From positions 2,914,001-2,978,000 of the forward strand of contig NC_014666.1 in the NCBI RefSeq assembly GCF_000166135.1: a DNA stretch of 64,000 bases, given 5' to 3'. This DNA is from Pseudofrankia inefficax (GTDB lineage Bacteria; Actinomycetota; Actinomycetes; Frankiales; Frankiaceae). How positions within the stretch are numbered: position 1 is the first letter of the stretch; each line of letters begins with the position of its first letter. Below the pieces are notes generated by a model. That model ran no database searches. It saw only the letters and a program-made list of their open reading frames with translations, and was not told the origin of the DNA. Below, piece by piece: positions 1 through 9,712 of the stretch. A program made the translations under genes and the position numbers.

Positions 1-1
1 C

Positions 2-1168
2 ATCACCGGCTCCTCGGGCAAGACGACGACCAAGGACCTGCTCGCCGACCTGCTCGGGTCCCTCGGGCCGACGCTCGCCCCGCCGGGGAGCTTCAACAAC
101 GAGATCGGCCTGCCCCTGACGCTGCTGCGGCTGGAGCCGGACACCGAGTACGTGGCGCTGGAGATGGGCGCCCGGGGCATCGGCCACATCGCCGCGCTCT
201 GCCAGGTCGCCCGGCCCCAGGTGGGGGTCGTCATCAACGTCGGCAGCGCGCACGTCGGCGAGTACGCCGACGGCCGGGCCGGCATCGCCCAGGCCAAGGG
301 TGAGCTGGCCGAGGCCGCCACCGACGTCGTCGTGCTGAACGCCGACGACCCGCTGGTCGCGGCGATGCGCCCGCGCGCCGCCGGCCGGCGGGTTGTCACC
401 TTCGGCGTCGCCGCGGACGCGGACGTGCGGGCCGAGCGGATCGCGCTCGACGCGGCCGGCCGGGCGTCGTTCGACCTGGTCACCGACGCCGAGCGCCACC
501 GGGTGGCCCTCGCCCTGGTCGGCGAGCACCAGGTGGGCAACGCGCTGGCCGCCGCCGCGGCCGCCCTCGCGGTCGGGATGACGCCCACGGCCGCCGCCGC
601 CGCGCTGGCGGCGGCCCGGCCGCGCAGCCGCTGGCGGATGGAGGTCACGACCGCGCCGTCCGGGCTGGTCGTCGTCAACGACGCCTACAACGCCAACCCC
701 GAGTCGATGCGGGCCGCGCTGCGCGCCCTGGTCGGGCTCGGCGCCGACGGCGGTCCTGACCGGCGGCGGACCTGGGCGGTGCTGGGCCCGATGGGTGAGC
801 TCGGGACCGCGGCCGAGGCCGAGCACGCCGAGCTCGGCCGGTTCGCCGCCCGGCTGGGCGTCGACCGGACGGTGGTCATCGGCGAGGCGGCCCGGCCGCT
901 CGCGCAGGCGGCGGCGGGGGCCGGCGCGCGGGTGGACTGGGTCGCCGACGTCGACGCGGCCGCCGAGCTGCTCGCCACGGCGGCGCTCGGCGACGCCGAC
1001 GTCGTGCTCGTGAAGGCCAGCCGCGCGGCCGGCCTGGAGCGGGTCGCGGCGGCGCTCACGGCGACCGGCGCGGCCGGTCCCGGGGCCGCGAGAGGAAACG
1101 GAAGTACAGAGGCGGCCGAAAGTCCGGCGGCAGCGGGAAGTACAGAGGCGGCGGAACAGACGCCGTGA
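2..1168 (+). CDS. murF: UDP-N-acetylmuramoyl-tripeptide--D-alanyl-D-alanine ligase, 5' end missing
   Basis: Cytoplasmic Mur ligase that adds D-Ala-D-Ala to the UDP-MurNAc-tripeptide. The reading frame is already open at base 2 and begins within the ATP-binding loop (GSSGKTTTK), so the N-terminal substrate domain lies upstream of the window; 388 residues are visible. The central-domain sequence NDAYNANPESM is typical of MurF. The last 30 or so residues are a low-complexity tail carrying the heptad GSTEAAE twice, encoded by a short direct DNA repeat near 1097-1150; this tail is outside the ligase fold. mraY follows after 91 bp, the normal dcw order. Confidence 0.95.
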   Translation: MTGSSGKTTTKDLLADLLGSLGPTLAPPGSFNNEIGLPLTLLRLEPDTEYVALEMGARGIGHIAALCQVARPQVGVVINVGSAHVGEYADGRAGIAQAKGELAEAATDVVVLNADDPLVAAMRPRAAGRRVVTFGVAADADVRAERIALDAAGRASFDLVTDAERHRVALALVGEHQVGNALAAAAAALAVGMTPTAAAAALAAARPRSRWRMEVTTAPSGLVVVNDAYNANPESMRAALRALVGLGADGGPDRRRTWAVLGPMGELGTAAEAEHAELGRFAARLGVDRTVVIGEAARPLAQAAAGAGARVDWVADVDAAAELLATAALGDADVVLVKASRAAGLERVAAALTATGAAGPGAARGNGSTEAAESPAAAGSTEAAEQTP

Positions 1169-1259
1169 TCGAGGGGACGTGGGAAAGGGTGTTTAGCAGG
1201 GCCCGCGGGCCACAGCAGGCGCCGGCGGCCAGTGTGCCAGCCGACCGGGGCGGCCACGG

Positions 1260-2333
1260 GTGAGAGGTGTTCTCGTCGCGGCCTCGGTCGCGTTGTTGGT
1301 GTCGCTGCTCGGCACGCCGTGGGTCATCCGGCTGTTCCGCCGGCAGGGCTACGGCCAGGAGATCCGTGAGGACGGCCCGTCCAGCCACCTGAAGAAGCGC
1401 GGGACGCCGACCATGGGCGGCACCGCGATCGTCGCGGCCACCCTGATCGGCTACTTCGTCTCCCATCTGGCGACCGGCGCCGGGTTCACCGCGTCCGGCC
1501 TGCTGATCCTGATGGTGATGACGGGCCTTGGCGTCGTCGGCTTCCTGGACGACTACATCAAGATCCGCAAGCAGCGCAGCCTCGGCCTGACCGCGCGGAC
1601 GAAGTTCGCCGGCCAGGCGATCGTCGCGCTCGCGTTCGGCCTGCTCGCCGTGCGGTTCAAGAACGCCTCCGGGCTGCTGCCCGGGTCGACGTTCATCTCG
1701 ATCGTCCGTGACACCAACTTCTCGGTCGGGATCATCGGCTTCCCGCTGCTCGCCTGGATGATCATCGCGGCGACGTCCAACGCGGTGAACCTGACCGACG
1801 GCCTCGACGGCCTCGCGGCGGGCACCTCGGCGATGGTGTTCGGCGCCTACTGCGTGATCTCGTTCTGGCAGTTCGGCAACCTCTGCGAGCCGCACCACGC
1901 CGAGGCGGGCTGCTACTTCGTCCGTGACCCGCTGGACGTCGCGCTCGTCGCCGCGGCCGCGATGGGATCCTGTTTCGGGTTCCTGTGGTGGAACGCCAGC
2001 CCGGCGAAGATCTTCATGGGGGACACCGGCTCGCTGGCGCTCGGCGGGGCGTTCGCCAGCATCGCGATCTGCAGCCGGACCGAGCTGCTGCTGTTCGTGC
2101 TCGGCGGCCTGTTCGTCATCGAGACGGTCTCGGTGATCGTGCAGGTCGGCTTCTTCAAGCTGACCAAGCGCCGGGTCTTCAACATGGCCCCGATCCACCA
2201 CCACTTCGAGCTCGCCGACTGGCCGGAGACCACGGTCATCATCCGGTTCTGGATCGTGTCCGGCCTCGCGGTCGCGTTCGGCCTCGGCCTGTTCTACGCC
2301 GAGTTCCTCTCCCATGGGGGGAGCAACCTGTGA
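1260..2333 (+). CDS. mraY: Phospho-N-acetylmuramoyl-pentapeptide transferase
   Basis: Integral membrane enzyme that transfers phospho-MurNAc-pentapeptide to undecaprenyl phosphate, giving lipid I. The 357-aa protein has the expected length, about ten hydrophobic segments, and the family signatures: DDYIK after the first helices, [22 protein letters not shown] and the histidine run APIHHHFE. The GTG start at 1260 gives a standard N-terminus that enters the first helix directly. Its stop overlaps the murD GTG start (GTGA), implying translational coupling. Confidence 0.97.
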   Translation: MRGVLVAASVALLVSLLGTPWVIRLFRRQGYGQEIREDGPSSHLKKRGTPTMGGTAIVAATLIGYFVSHLATGAGFTASGLLILMVMTGLGVVGFLDDYIKIRKQRSLGLTARTKFAGQAIVALAFGLLAVRFKNASGLLPGSTFISIVRDTNFSVGIIGFPLLAWMIIAATSNAVNLTDGLDGLAAGTSAMVFGAYCVISFWQFGNLCEPHHAEAGCYFVRDPLDVALVAAAAMGSCFGFLWWNASPAKIFMGDTGSLALGGAFASIAICSRTELLLFVLGGLFVIETVSVIVQVGFFKLTKRRVFNMAPIHHHFELADWPETTVIIRFWIVSGLAVAFGLGLFYAEFLSHGGSNL

Positions 2334-3838
2334 CCGGCCCGGGCGCCGGCGGCGTGGCCCGCCAGGCCCGCGGTGACGTGGCCGTCGACGAGCTGAAGGA
2401 CGCGCCGGTGACCGTCGTCGGCACCGGCGTGTCCGGCGCCGCCGCGGCCCGCGCGCTGCTGCGCCTCGGCGCCAGGGTGACCGTCGTCGATGCCGGCGAC
2501 GGCCCGCCCGCCCAGGCCGCCGCGGCCGAGCTGCGGGCCGCCGGGGCCGCCGTGCAGCTCGGCGGGCTGCCGACGGCCGTCGGCGCGGCCCGGTTGGTGG
2601 TCACCTCACCCGGCGTCCCGCCCGGCACCCCGCTGTTCGCCGCCGCGCGCGCCGCCGGCGTCCCGGTCTGGGGGGAGATCGAGCTGGGCTGGCGAATCCG
2701 GCCGGCCGCCCGCTGGCTCGCGATCACCGGCACGAACGGCAAGACGACGACGACGGAGATGCTCGGCGCGATCCTCACCGCCGCCGGCCGGCGGGCCGCG
2801 ACCGCCGGCAACATCGGCACCCCCGTCGTCACCGCCGCGCTGGCCGAGCCGCCCTACGACACCCTCGCCGTCGAGCTGTCCAGCTTTCAGCTGCACTACA
2901 CCGAGACGGCCGTGCCGGTCGCGGCCGCGATCCTCAACGTCGCCCCCGACCATCTCGACTGGCATGGCGGCCCGGACGGCTACGCGGCCGACAAGGCGCG
3001 GATCTGGATGCACCCGGCGACGATCGCGGTCGGCAACGCCGACGACCCCGGCAGCGCCGCCCTGCTCGCCGCGGCGCCGGGCCGGCGGGTCACCTTCGGC
3101 CTGGACCCGGCGACGGCCGAGGTCACCGTCGTCGACGGGTGGCTCGTCGACCGGGCGTTCGGCGGCGGCCCGCTCGTCGCCGTCGCCGACCTGCTCGCGG
3201 GGCCGCGTCCCGACGGCTCGGCCCAGGGCGGCTCGGCCCAGGGCGCGCCCGGCCCCGGGCGTCATCTGGTCGCGAACGCGCTGGCCGCCGCCGCGCTCGC
3301 CCGCGCGGACGGCGTCGAGCCGGCCGCGATCGCCTCGGCGCTCGCGGCCTACCGGCCGGGCGCGCACCGCAACGCCCTGGTCACCACCGTCGACGGTGTC
3401 CGCTACGTCGACGACAGCAAGGCGACCAACCCGCACGCGGCGGCCGCGTCGCTGACCGCCTACCCGTCGGTCGTGTGGATCGCCGGCGGGCTGAACAAGG
3501 GCCTGGCGTTCGACGAACTGGTCGAGCTCGCGGCCGGCCGGTTGCGCGCCGTGGTCCTGATCGGGCGCTGCGCGGACGAGATAGCCGCCGCGCTCGCCCG
3601 ACACGCCCCCGATGTCCCCATGGAACGGGCCGCTGGCATGGACGATGCGGTGGAGGCTGCGGCGCGGCTGGCCCGGGCGGGCGACACCGTCCTGCTCGCG
3701 CCCGCCGCTGCCTCGATGGACATGTTCCGTGACTACGCCGAGCGCGGCGACCTGTTCGCCGCGGCGGCCGGTCGGCGCGGGCAGGTCGGTGCGGCCCCGG
3801 GGGTCGTCCCGCCGGGCGGGCAGAGTCGAGGAGGCTAG
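2330..3838 (+). CDS. murD: UDP-N-acetylmuramoylalanine--D-glutamate ligase
   Basis: Cytoplasmic ligase adding D-Glu to UDP-MurNAc-L-Ala. The frame is open further upstream inside mraY, but the GTG at 2330 overlapping the mraY stop has a strong G-rich ribosome site (GGGGGGAG) and gives 502 aa, close to family size. A Rossmann-like motif (VVGTGVSG) lies at about residues 29-36, the ATP loop GTNGKTT at 134-140, and the C-terminal ligase domain contains [12 protein letters not shown]. About 20 extra residues precede the Rossmann domain. ftsW starts 7 bp downstream. Confidence 0.96.
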   Translation: MTGPGAGGVARQARGDVAVDELKDAPVTVVGTGVSGAAAARALLRLGARVTVVDAGDGPPAQAAAAELRAAGAAVQLGGLPTAVGAARLVVTSPGVPPGTPLFAAARAAGVPVWGEIELGWRIRPAARWLAITGTNGKTTTTEMLGAILTAAGRRAATAGNIGTPVVTAALAEPPYDTLAVELSSFQLHYTETAVPVAAAILNVAPDHLDWHGGPDGYAADKARIWMHPATIAVGNADDPGSAALLAAAPGRRVTFGLDPATAEVTVVDGWLVDRAFGGGPLVAVADLLAGPRPDGSAQGGSAQGAPGPGRHLVANALAAAALARADGVEPAAIASALAAYRPGAHRNALVTTVDGVRYVDDSKATNPHAAAASLTAYPSVVWIAGGLNKGLAFDELVELAAGRLRAVVLIGRCADEIAAALARHAPDVPMERAAGMDDAVEAAARLARAGDTVLLAPAAASMDMFRDYAERGDLFAAAAGRRGQVGAAPGVVPPGGQSRGG

Positions 3839-3845
3839 GGGCAGC

Positions 3846-6218
3846 GTGCGCGAGGCGCCGAGCTCCCGATCGGGTGTCGGATCCGGTGGCGCCGGATCCG
3901 GCGGTTCCGGTTCGGCGTCCGGGCAGCGGACCCGCCCCAGGGCGGCGGTCGCCCGTCCCGGGCGCGCCGCGCGCGCCGGAGCGGACGACGGGCGCCCGCC
4001 GACCGGCGACGACCGCCCGGCCAGGCGAGAGCGGCCGGCGGCCACCCCGCGCGACGCCGGCACGCTGCCGGCGCCCCGCGAGGACGAGAAGGCCTCGGGG
4101 CGTGACGGCGCGCGACCGGCGACGACCCGGGACGCGGCCCGGCCGGCGGGCTCGCGCGAGAGCCGCCGGCCCGCGACCCTGCGCGACGCGATGGCCCCGG
4201 CGGTGCGCCGCCCGAGGGTCCCGGCCGCGGCGGCGTCCGACCAGCAGGTCCGGGCCGGGAAGGCGGCCCGGCAGGCCAGCCAGGAGGCCGCCAGGCGGGC
4301 CGGGGGAGTGCTCTCGGTGCCGGGCCGAGGCGGCCAGCGGCGTTCCGTGCTGCGCCCGGTCCCGAGCCCGGACACCCCCGGCGCGGCCCTCGCCCGGCTG
4401 CCGCTGCTCGAACGGCCGCTCGCCTCGTACTACCTGCTCGGCTCGTCGGCGGGGCTGCTCCTGCTCCTGGGCCTCGTCATGGTCCTCTCGGCGTCCAACG
4501 TGCGGTCCTACGCGGCGTTCGGCTCGTCGTACACGGTCTTCGTCCGCCAGGCCACCTGGATGGGGATCGGCCTGCCGGTGCTGCTCGCGGCCAGCCGAGC
4601 GCCGAGCCAGTGGTTCCGCCGGGTCGCCTACCCGCTGATGGGCCTGACCCTGCTGCTGTTGCTGGCGGTGCTCTCACCGCTGGGGGTCTCCTCGAACGGC
4701 GCCCAGCGCTGGCTCGGGGTCGGCACGTTCAGCCTGCAGCCCAGCGAGCTGGCCAAGCTCGCGCTGGTGCTGTGGTCGGCGGATCTGCTGACCCGCAAGC
4801 GCCGGCTGCTCGGGGACTGGAAGCACCTGATCGTCCCCGTCGTCCCGGTGTCGGCGCTGATCGGCGGGCTGATCATGATGCAGCCCGACATGGGGACGAC
4901 GATCGTCGTGTTCGCGGTGCTGTTCGTGGTGCTCTGGGTGGTGGGCACGCCCGGCCGGGTCTATGCCGGCCTCGTCGGCGTGCTCGGGGCCGTCGGCGCG
5001 ATCCTGGCCGTGATCGAGCCGTACCGCCTGGAACGGCTGCTGTCCTACCGCGACCCGTTCCAGAACGCCCAGACCACAGGCTGGCAGGCCGTCCAGGGCA
5101 TCTACGCGCTCGCCGGTGGTGGCTGGTTCGGCGAGGGGCTGGGCGCCTCGAAGGAGAAGTGGCCCGACCTGCTGCCCGCGTCGTACACCGACTTCATCCT
5201 GGCGATCATCGGCGAGGAGCTGGGGCTGCTCGGCTGCCTGGTCGTGGTGATCCTTTTCGGCGTCTTCGGCTATGCGGGCCTGCGGGTCGCGCACCGCAGC
5301 GACAACCAGTTCGTCCGGCTGGCCGCGGCCGGCTCGACCGGCTGGATCCTCACCCAGGCGGTGGTGAACATGGGCGCGGTCGTCGGCCTGCTGCCCATCA
5401 CCGGCATTCCCCTGCCGCTGGTGTCGTTCGGCGGGTCGTCGCTGGTCCTGACCATGTTCTCGATCGGGATGCTGCTCGCGTTCGCCCGCTCCGAGCCGGC
5501 GGCGGCCCGGCTGCTGGCCGAACGGTCCCAGCGGCGACGCGAGGCGCGTCAGAAGCGCCGGCGTGGCCCCCGGGACCGGGCCCGTGACGGCGCGGCGGCC
5601 GGTGGCGCCGGGTCCGCCCCGACCCGCGCGGCCCGGTCCGCCGGCGCGGAGCGCGCTCAGACCGCCGTCCCGGCCAGGAGCAGGCCGGGACGGCGTGACC
5701 CAGACCTGAGCGGAACGCCGAAAACGCGCCGCACGAAGCCCGGCCGGGCCGGCATGGCCGGACCTGTCGCCACGACTGGCGGGCCTGGTGGGGCTGGGGA
5801 GTCCGGCGGGACTGGCAGATCCGGCCGGGCTGGCAGGCCGGGCGGCACTGGGGAGTCCGGTGGGTCTGGCCGGACTGGCAGGACCGGTGGGCCGGGCGGG
5901 TCCGGCGGGTCCGGCAGGGCGGGCAGGCCGGACGGGGCTGGCGGGTCCGGCCAGTCTGGCAGGGCCGGCGGAACGCGCAGGGGCGCCACGGCTCGCGGGG
6001 CCGACGGGGCCGGCAGGGGGAGCGGGGCTGGGAGGGGCGGCGCGACTGGCAGGGCTGGCACGACCGGCACCGCTGGTCGGGCCGGCAGGGCCGGTGATGG
6101 CCGGGAACGCACCGGAGACGCGACGGCGGACCGGCGGCGGCCCGAACCGGGACCGTACCGCCGCGGTGCCCGCGGGGACGGCGAGCCGGCCCCTGACGGC
6201 CCTCCGAGCGCCGGCTGA
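3846..6218 (+). CDS. ftsW: SEDS peptidoglycan polymerase FtsW with long N- and C-terminal extensions
   Basis: Divisome SEDS glycosyltransferase that polymerises septal lipid II with its class B PBP. The core of about ten membrane helices runs from SYYLLGSSAGLLLLLG (near residue 195) to about residue 555. It contains LQPSELAKLALVLW, the MMQPDMGTT region, and the late SEDS signature IPLPLVSFGGSS. The chosen GTG at 3846 follows GAGGAGG and gives 790 aa, far above the usual 400-550. About 190 residues of Arg/Ala/Pro-rich disordered sequence precede the core. About 230 residues of Gly/Ser/Thr/Arg repeats follow it (roughly 5700-6200). The next gene is murG. Confidence 0.93.
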   Translation: MREAPSSRSGVGSGGAGSGGSGSASGQRTRPRAAVARPGRAARAGADDGRPPTGDDRPARRERPAATPRDAGTLPAPREDEKASGRDGARPATTRDAARPAGSRESRRPATLRDAMAPAVRRPRVPAAAASDQQVRAGKAARQASQEAARRAGGVLSVPGRGGQRRSVLRPVPSPDTPGAALARLPLLERPLASYYLLGSSAGLLLLLGLVMVLSASNVRSYAAFGSSYTVFVRQATWMGIGLPVLLAASRAPSQWFRRVAYPLMGLTLLLLLAVLSPLGVSSNGAQRWLGVGTFSLQPSELAKLALVLWSADLLTRKRRLLGDWKHLIVPVVPVSALIGGLIMMQPDMGTTIVVFAVLFVVLWVVGTPGRVYAGLVGVLGAVGAILAVIEPYRLERLLSYRDPFQNAQTTGWQAVQGIYALAGGGWFGEGLGASKEKWPDLLPASYTDFILAIIGEELGLLGCLVVVILFGVFGYAGLRVAHRSDNQFVRLAAAGSTGWILTQAVVNMGAVVGLLPITGIPLPLVSFGGSSLVLTMFSIGMLLAFARSEPAAARLLAERSQRRREARQKRRRGPRDRARDGAAAGGAGSAPTRAARSAGAERAQTAVPARSRPGRRDPDLSGTPKTRRTKPGRAGMAGPVATTGGPGGAGESGGTGRSGRAGRPGGTGESGGSGRTGRTGGPGGSGGSGRAGRPDGAGGSGQSGRAGGTRRGATARGADGAGRGSGAGRGGATGRAGTTGTAGRAGRAGDGRERTGDATADRRRPEPGPYRRGARGDGEPAPDGPPSAG

Positions 6219-6295
6219 TGTCCGTCCGCCAGGATGACCGGCCCTGACGGGCCAGTCGCTCGCGGCGGCCGGCCGGTGTGCCATCGTCAGGGGCG

Positions 6296-7426
6296 ATGCT
6301 GAAGAGTGTGCTGCTCGCCGGCGGCGGTACGGCCGGCCATGTCGAACCCGCCCTCGCGGTCGCGGACGCGCTGCGCGCGGCCGACCCGCGCCTGCGCCTG
6401 ACCCTGCTCGGCACGAAGACCGGGCTGGAGGCCCGCCTGGTGCCGGCGCGCGGGTACGAGCTCGCCACCGTGGAGAAGGTGCCGCTGCCGCGGCGCCCCA
6501 GCGCCCAGCTGCTCACCGTCCCGGGCCGGCTGGCCGGCGCGGTGAGCACGGCCGCCCACGTGCTGGCCGAGACCCGCGCCGACGTCGTGGTCGGCTTCGG
6601 TGGCTACGTGTCGGTTCCCGCCTACCTGGCCGCCCGCCGCCGTGGCATCCCGATCGTGGTCCACGAGGCGAACCCGCTGCCCGGGGTGGCGAACCGCCTC
6701 GGCGCCCGGTTCACGCCCTACGTCGCCACGTCGTACCCCGGCACGCCGCTGCGGGGCGCTCGCCTGACCGGCATCCCGCTGCGCCCGGAGATCCTCACCC
6801 TGGACCGCTCCGCGGGGGCGCAGCGCACCGCCAGGGGCCGTTACGGCCTGGACTACCAGCGCCCCACCCTGCTGGTCGTCGGCGGCTCGCAGGGCGCCCG
6901 CTCGGTCAACACCGCGATGACGCAGGCCGCTCGCGCGCTGGCCCGCTCCGGGGTCCAGGTGCTGCACGCCGCCGGCCCCCGCAACATCGACGAGGTGACG
7001 GCGGCGCTGCCCACCGGCCTGCCGGCGCCGTACGTGCTGCTGCCCTACCTCGACCACATCCCGTCGGCCTACGCCGCGGCGGACATGGTGCTGTGCCGGT
7101 CCGGCGCGATGACCTGCGCGGAGCTCTCGGCCGTGGGCCTGCCGGCGGCCTACGTCCCGCTGCCGCACGGCAACGGCGAACAGCGCCGCAACGCGCTGCC
7201 GACCGTGGAGGCCGGCGGCGGCCTGATCGTCGACGACGCGGACCTGTCCGCCGCATGGATCATGAACAACGTCGTGCCGGTGCTCGTGTCGCCGGAGCGA
7301 CTGGCGAAGATGCAGGCGGCCATGGCCGGCGCCGGCCATCCGCAGGCGGCCCAGACGATCGTCTCGATGATCCACGAGGCCGAGGCCTCCCGCCGCCGCT
7401 CAGGCGGCCGCCACGCGGCCCACTGA
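6296..7426 (+). CDS. murG: UDP-GlcNAc:lipid I N-acetylglucosaminyltransferase
   Basis: Peripheral membrane GT-B glycosyltransferase that converts lipid I to lipid II. The N-terminal glycine loop [10 protein letters not shown] immediately follows the start, VVGFGGYVS and VHEANPLPG follow, and the C-terminal donor site has [10 protein letters not shown] and [11 protein letters not shown]. The ATG at 6296 gives the compact [11 protein letters not shown] start. A GTG at 6278 in the same frame would add six residues and neither has a convincing ribosome site. It is the last forward gene before the inverted murC. Confidence 0.95.
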   Translation: MLKSVLLAGGGTAGHVEPALAVADALRAADPRLRLTLLGTKTGLEARLVPARGYELATVEKVPLPRRPSAQLLTVPGRLAGAVSTAAHVLAETRADVVVGFGGYVSVPAYLAARRRGIPIVVHEANPLPGVANRLGARFTPYVATSYPGTPLRGARLTGIPLRPEILTLDRSAGAQRTARGRYGLDYQRPTLLVVGGSQGARSVNTAMTQAARALARSGVQVLHAAGPRNIDEVTAALPTGLPAPYVLLPYLDHIPSAYAAADMVLCRSGAMTCAELSAVGLPAAYVPLPHGNGEQRRNALPTVEAGGGLIVDDADLSAAWIMNNVVPVLVSPERLAKMQAAMAGAGHPQAAQTIVSMIHEAEASRRRSGGRHAAH

Positions 7427-7538
7427 GCCAGCCCGTCCCGTCCCGCCCGGCCCGGTCGGCCGGTCCAACCACGGAGACTCGGGTCATACGTGGTGGTTGC
7501 AGAAGATCGGGATTCGCAACCAAAGCGCATGATTCGCC

Positions 7539-7570
7539 GGTGGCCCGGTGGCCCGGTGGCCCGGTGGCCC
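7539..7570. repeat. Tandem repeat, 4 x GGTGGCCC
   Basis: Four contiguous identical octamers GGTGGCCC lie at 7539-7546, 7547-7554, 7555-7562 and 7563-7570, in non-coding DNA between convergent genes. Such a tract is prone to slippage and could vary in copy number between strains. No function is evident. Confidence 0.9.
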
Positions 7571-7609
7571 GGGGCGTATCGTGCCGCGACCGCCAAGATC
7601 GGCGCGCGA

Positions 7610-7688
7610 CATGATCGCCGCTTTAGCCCTCCCGTGGTCTCGAATCGGGCCTGGCTACGACCAGTCGAGGGCCGAACTCGCGATCATG
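7610..7688. repeat. Miniature palindromic repeat, copy A
   Basis: A 79-bp imperfect palindrome with perfect 9-bp ends: CATGATCGC at 7610-7618 and its complement GCGATCATG at 7680-7688. Internal arm matches include GCCCTC and TGGTC. The left arm (7613-7638) matches 40081-40106 at 23 of 26 positions, so the two belong to one dispersed family. It has no coding capacity and resembles a REP or MITE-like element. Confidence 0.7.
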
Positions 7689-7733
7689 GCCTTGGGGGCG
7701 AGGCGGGGCGAGGAAGGCTTCTGGGGGTTGGCA

Positions 7734-9281
7734 CTAGGTGTCGAGGTGCATCGCGAGCAGGCGGGGTCCGAGCTCGGTGATGGTGCCCGCCCCCAGGGTC
7801 AGCAGGAGGACGTCGTGGCCTGGCAGGTCGGCGGCGAGGCGGTCGGGCAGCTCGGCCCAGGCGACGTAGCTCGTCTCGGCCGGTACCCGGACCCGCTTGG
7901 CCAGGTCGCAGGCGTGTACCCCGAGGTCGTCGCGTTCCCGCGCGGCGTAGATGTCCGTGACGTAGAGCCGGTCGGCGTCGCCGAACGCCACGGCGAAGTC
8001 GGCCAGCAACGCGGCCAGGCGGCTGTAGGTGTGCGGCTGGAGCACCGCCCAGACCTGCCGGCCCGCCGCCTGCTGGCGCGCCGCGGCGAGCGTGGCGCGG
8101 ATCTCCGTCGGGTGGTGGGCGTAGTCGTCGACGATCTCGACCGCTCCGGTGCCGGGCAGTGCCCGGGCGCCGATCCGCTGGAACCGCCGCGCGGCGCCGG
8201 TGTAGCCGGCCAGCGCGGTGAGTGTCGTCTCGACCGGTACGCCCAGCTCGCTGGCGGTGGCGAGCACAGCCAGCGCGTTCAGGACGGTGTGCCGGCCGGG
8301 TAGCGCGAGGCGCAGTGTTCCGACCGGCTCCCCGTCGCGCAGCACGGTGGCCTCGGTCACCACCGGCGGCCCGGCGGCGGTCCGGTCGAGGCCGTCCGCG
8401 CCGCCGTCGGCGTCAGCGGAAGTGGCCGAGCCCGAGGCCGGACGGGCGCCGTCGGGCTGGCCGGTCGTGACGACGTCCACCGCGCGCCAGCCGAGCCCGT
8501 CCCCGAAGCCGTAGCGGACGACCCGCGGCCCGCCACCGGAGCCCTCGGCGAGCGTGCCGAGGACGGCCGCGACACCCGGGTCGTCGCCGCAGGCGACCAG
8601 CGTGCCGCCGGGACGAACCCGGGCGGCGAACGCGGCGAAGACCGCGCGCACGGCCGCCTCGTCGGGGAAGAGGTCCGGGTGCTCCCACTCGACGTTCGTC
8701 AGGATCGTGACCGCCGGGTCGAGCCCGCGGAACGCCCCGCCGTACTCGTCGGCCTCCAGCACGAAGATCTCGCCCCGGCCGACCACCGCTCCGCCGCCGA
8801 GCTGCGGTACCTCGCCGCCGATCACGGCGGTCGGGTCGGCGCCGGCGGCGCGCAGCGCGACCGTGAGCATCGCCGAGGTGGTGGTCTTGCCGTGCGAGCC
8901 GGCCACGGCGACCAGCCGGTAGCCGGCGGTCAGCTCCGGGAGCCAGTCCGAGCGCCGGCGCACGGGCAGGCCGGCCGCGCGGGCGGCGACGATCTCCGGA
9001 TGGTCGTCGGGCAGGGCGCTGGAGGCGACGACGACGTCCACGCCGGCCAGTTCGGCGGCCAGGGCGCCAGGATCGGGCGGCGCGCCGGTGCGGACCCGGG
9101 CGCCCAGCGCGCGCAGCGCCTGGACCCGGTCGGACGGCTCCTGGTCGCTGCCCGAGACGCTCGCGCCGCGCGCCAGGGCGATCCGGGCCAGCGGGGCGAG
9201 GCCGGAGCCGCCGATGCCGAGGAAGTGCACGCGCGCGTCGCCCGCGCTCCGGGTTGCCTGCTCGCTTGTTCCTGCGCTCAC
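7734..9281 (-). CDS. murC: UDP-N-acetylmuramate--L-alanine ligase, inverted relative to the dcw cluster
   Basis: Cytoplasmic ligase adding L-Ala to UDP-MurNAc. The Rossmann motif HFLGIGGSGLAP is at residues 19-30, the ATP loop GSHGKTT at 128-134, and EADEYGG and the late DDYAHHPTEI motif confirm MurC. The GTG at 9281 gives 515 aa and places the Rossmann motif where expected. The frame stays open further upstream but that part is low-quality Arg/Pro-rich sequence. The gene reads opposite to murG and ftsZ, although it normally sits between them in the same direction, so it must have its own promoter. Confidence 0.93.
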   Translation of the reverse strand: MSAGTSEQATRSAGDARVHFLGIGGSGLAPLARIALARGASVSGSDQEPSDRVQALRALGARVRTGAPPDPGALAAELAGVDVVVASSALPDDHPEIVAARAAGLPVRRRSDWLPELTAGYRLVAVAGSHGKTTTSAMLTVALRAAGADPTAVIGGEVPQLGGGAVVGRGEIFVLEADEYGGAFRGLDPAVTILTNVEWEHPDLFPDEAAVRAVFAAFAARVRPGGTLVACGDDPGVAAVLGTLAEGSGGGPRVVRYGFGDGLGWRAVDVVTTGQPDGARPASGSATSADADGGADGLDRTAAGPPVVTEATVLRDGEPVGTLRLALPGRHTVLNALAVLATASELGVPVETTLTALAGYTGAARRFQRIGARALPGTGAVEIVDDYAHHPTEIRATLAAARQQAAGRQVWAVLQPHTYSRLAALLADFAVAFGDADRLYVTDIYAARERDDLGVHACDLAKRVRVPAETSYVAWAELPDRLAADLPGHDVLLLTLGAGTITELGPRLLAMHLDT

Positions 9282-9712
9282 GGGAGTGAGTGAACACCAC
9301 CGGGGGCCGCGCCTATGCGCTGGCACGGCCGGGCGGGGTGGACGGGCCCGGGTGCGGGTCGGTCGCCAATGCGCCGAAACGCGGGGACCGGCTCGCCCGC
9401 GTGTCGTCGCTGGCGGGGGCCGGTACGGGGGCGACAGTGACGTGCCGGGAAGGAACGCTCGGCACTGTGACGAAGAGGACGGAGAATTCCATGGGTTGAC
9501 GCGCCGGGCGGTTCCTTGACCCATGCGGACGCCATGCCTACTGTCCAAACACAGTCGCAAGTTGACATAACTCTAACCGTCTAGTGGACGGTGAAGGTTG
9601 AGGCTCGGCGGCTACTTCTCCCGACTCGCTCCGGCGGCGCCGTTAAGACGGACGTACTGGCGCGGGCGGGTGTTGTCCGCCCCACCGACGCCGCTGGAGG
9701 ACCGACCCCGCA
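9282..9712. other. Intergenic region murC/ftsZ; ftsQ position is empty
   Basis: These 431 bp between divergent murC and ftsZ are where ftsQ normally lies in actinobacteria. No frame here encodes a POTRA/FtsQ-like membrane protein. The right half carries the AT-richer ftsZ promoter zone. ftsQ is therefore absent from this cluster; whether it lies elsewhere cannot be seen. Confidence 0.75.
9562..9592 (+). promoter_or_regulatory. Probable ftsZ promoter/operator zone
   Basis: A consensus-like -35 hexamer TTGACA (9562-9567) is followed by ATAACTCTAA, a motif resembling sequences that precede ftsZ in other actinobacteria as I recall them. An inverted repeat ACCGTC-TAGTG-GACGGT lies at 9576-9592. 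No clean -10 hexamer stands at ideal spacing, so the exact start is not assigned. It lies about 120 bp before the ftsZ start. Confidence 0.5.

Larger units (their letters stand above)
7427..7733. other. Intergenic region murG/murC with tandem and palindromic repeats
   Basis: This 307-bp gap between convergent murG and murC contains no supported gene. It holds a small inverted repeat (GGTTGC/GCAACC, about 7492-7521), four perfect copies of an octamer at 7539-7570, and a 79-bp palindromic element at 7610-7688 related to one at 40 kb; both repeats are listed separately. Its base use is looser than in the flanking genes, as expected of a rearrangement scar, but that origin is inference. Confidence 0.7.

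Noticed and set aside
1056-2315. Long open frame antisense to mraY
   Set aside because: It is a charged low-complexity mirror of a GC-rich gene, has no family-like motif or ribosome site, and fully overlaps mraY.
7539-7570. CRISPR-like array
   Set aside because: The four octamers are contiguous with no spacers. No CRISPR repeat-spacer pattern was seen anywhere in the window.
9282-9560. 93-residue N-terminal extension of MurC
   Set aside because: Arg/Pro/Ser-rich sequence before the GTG at 9281 does not resemble any MurC, and it runs into the ftsZ promoter zone.
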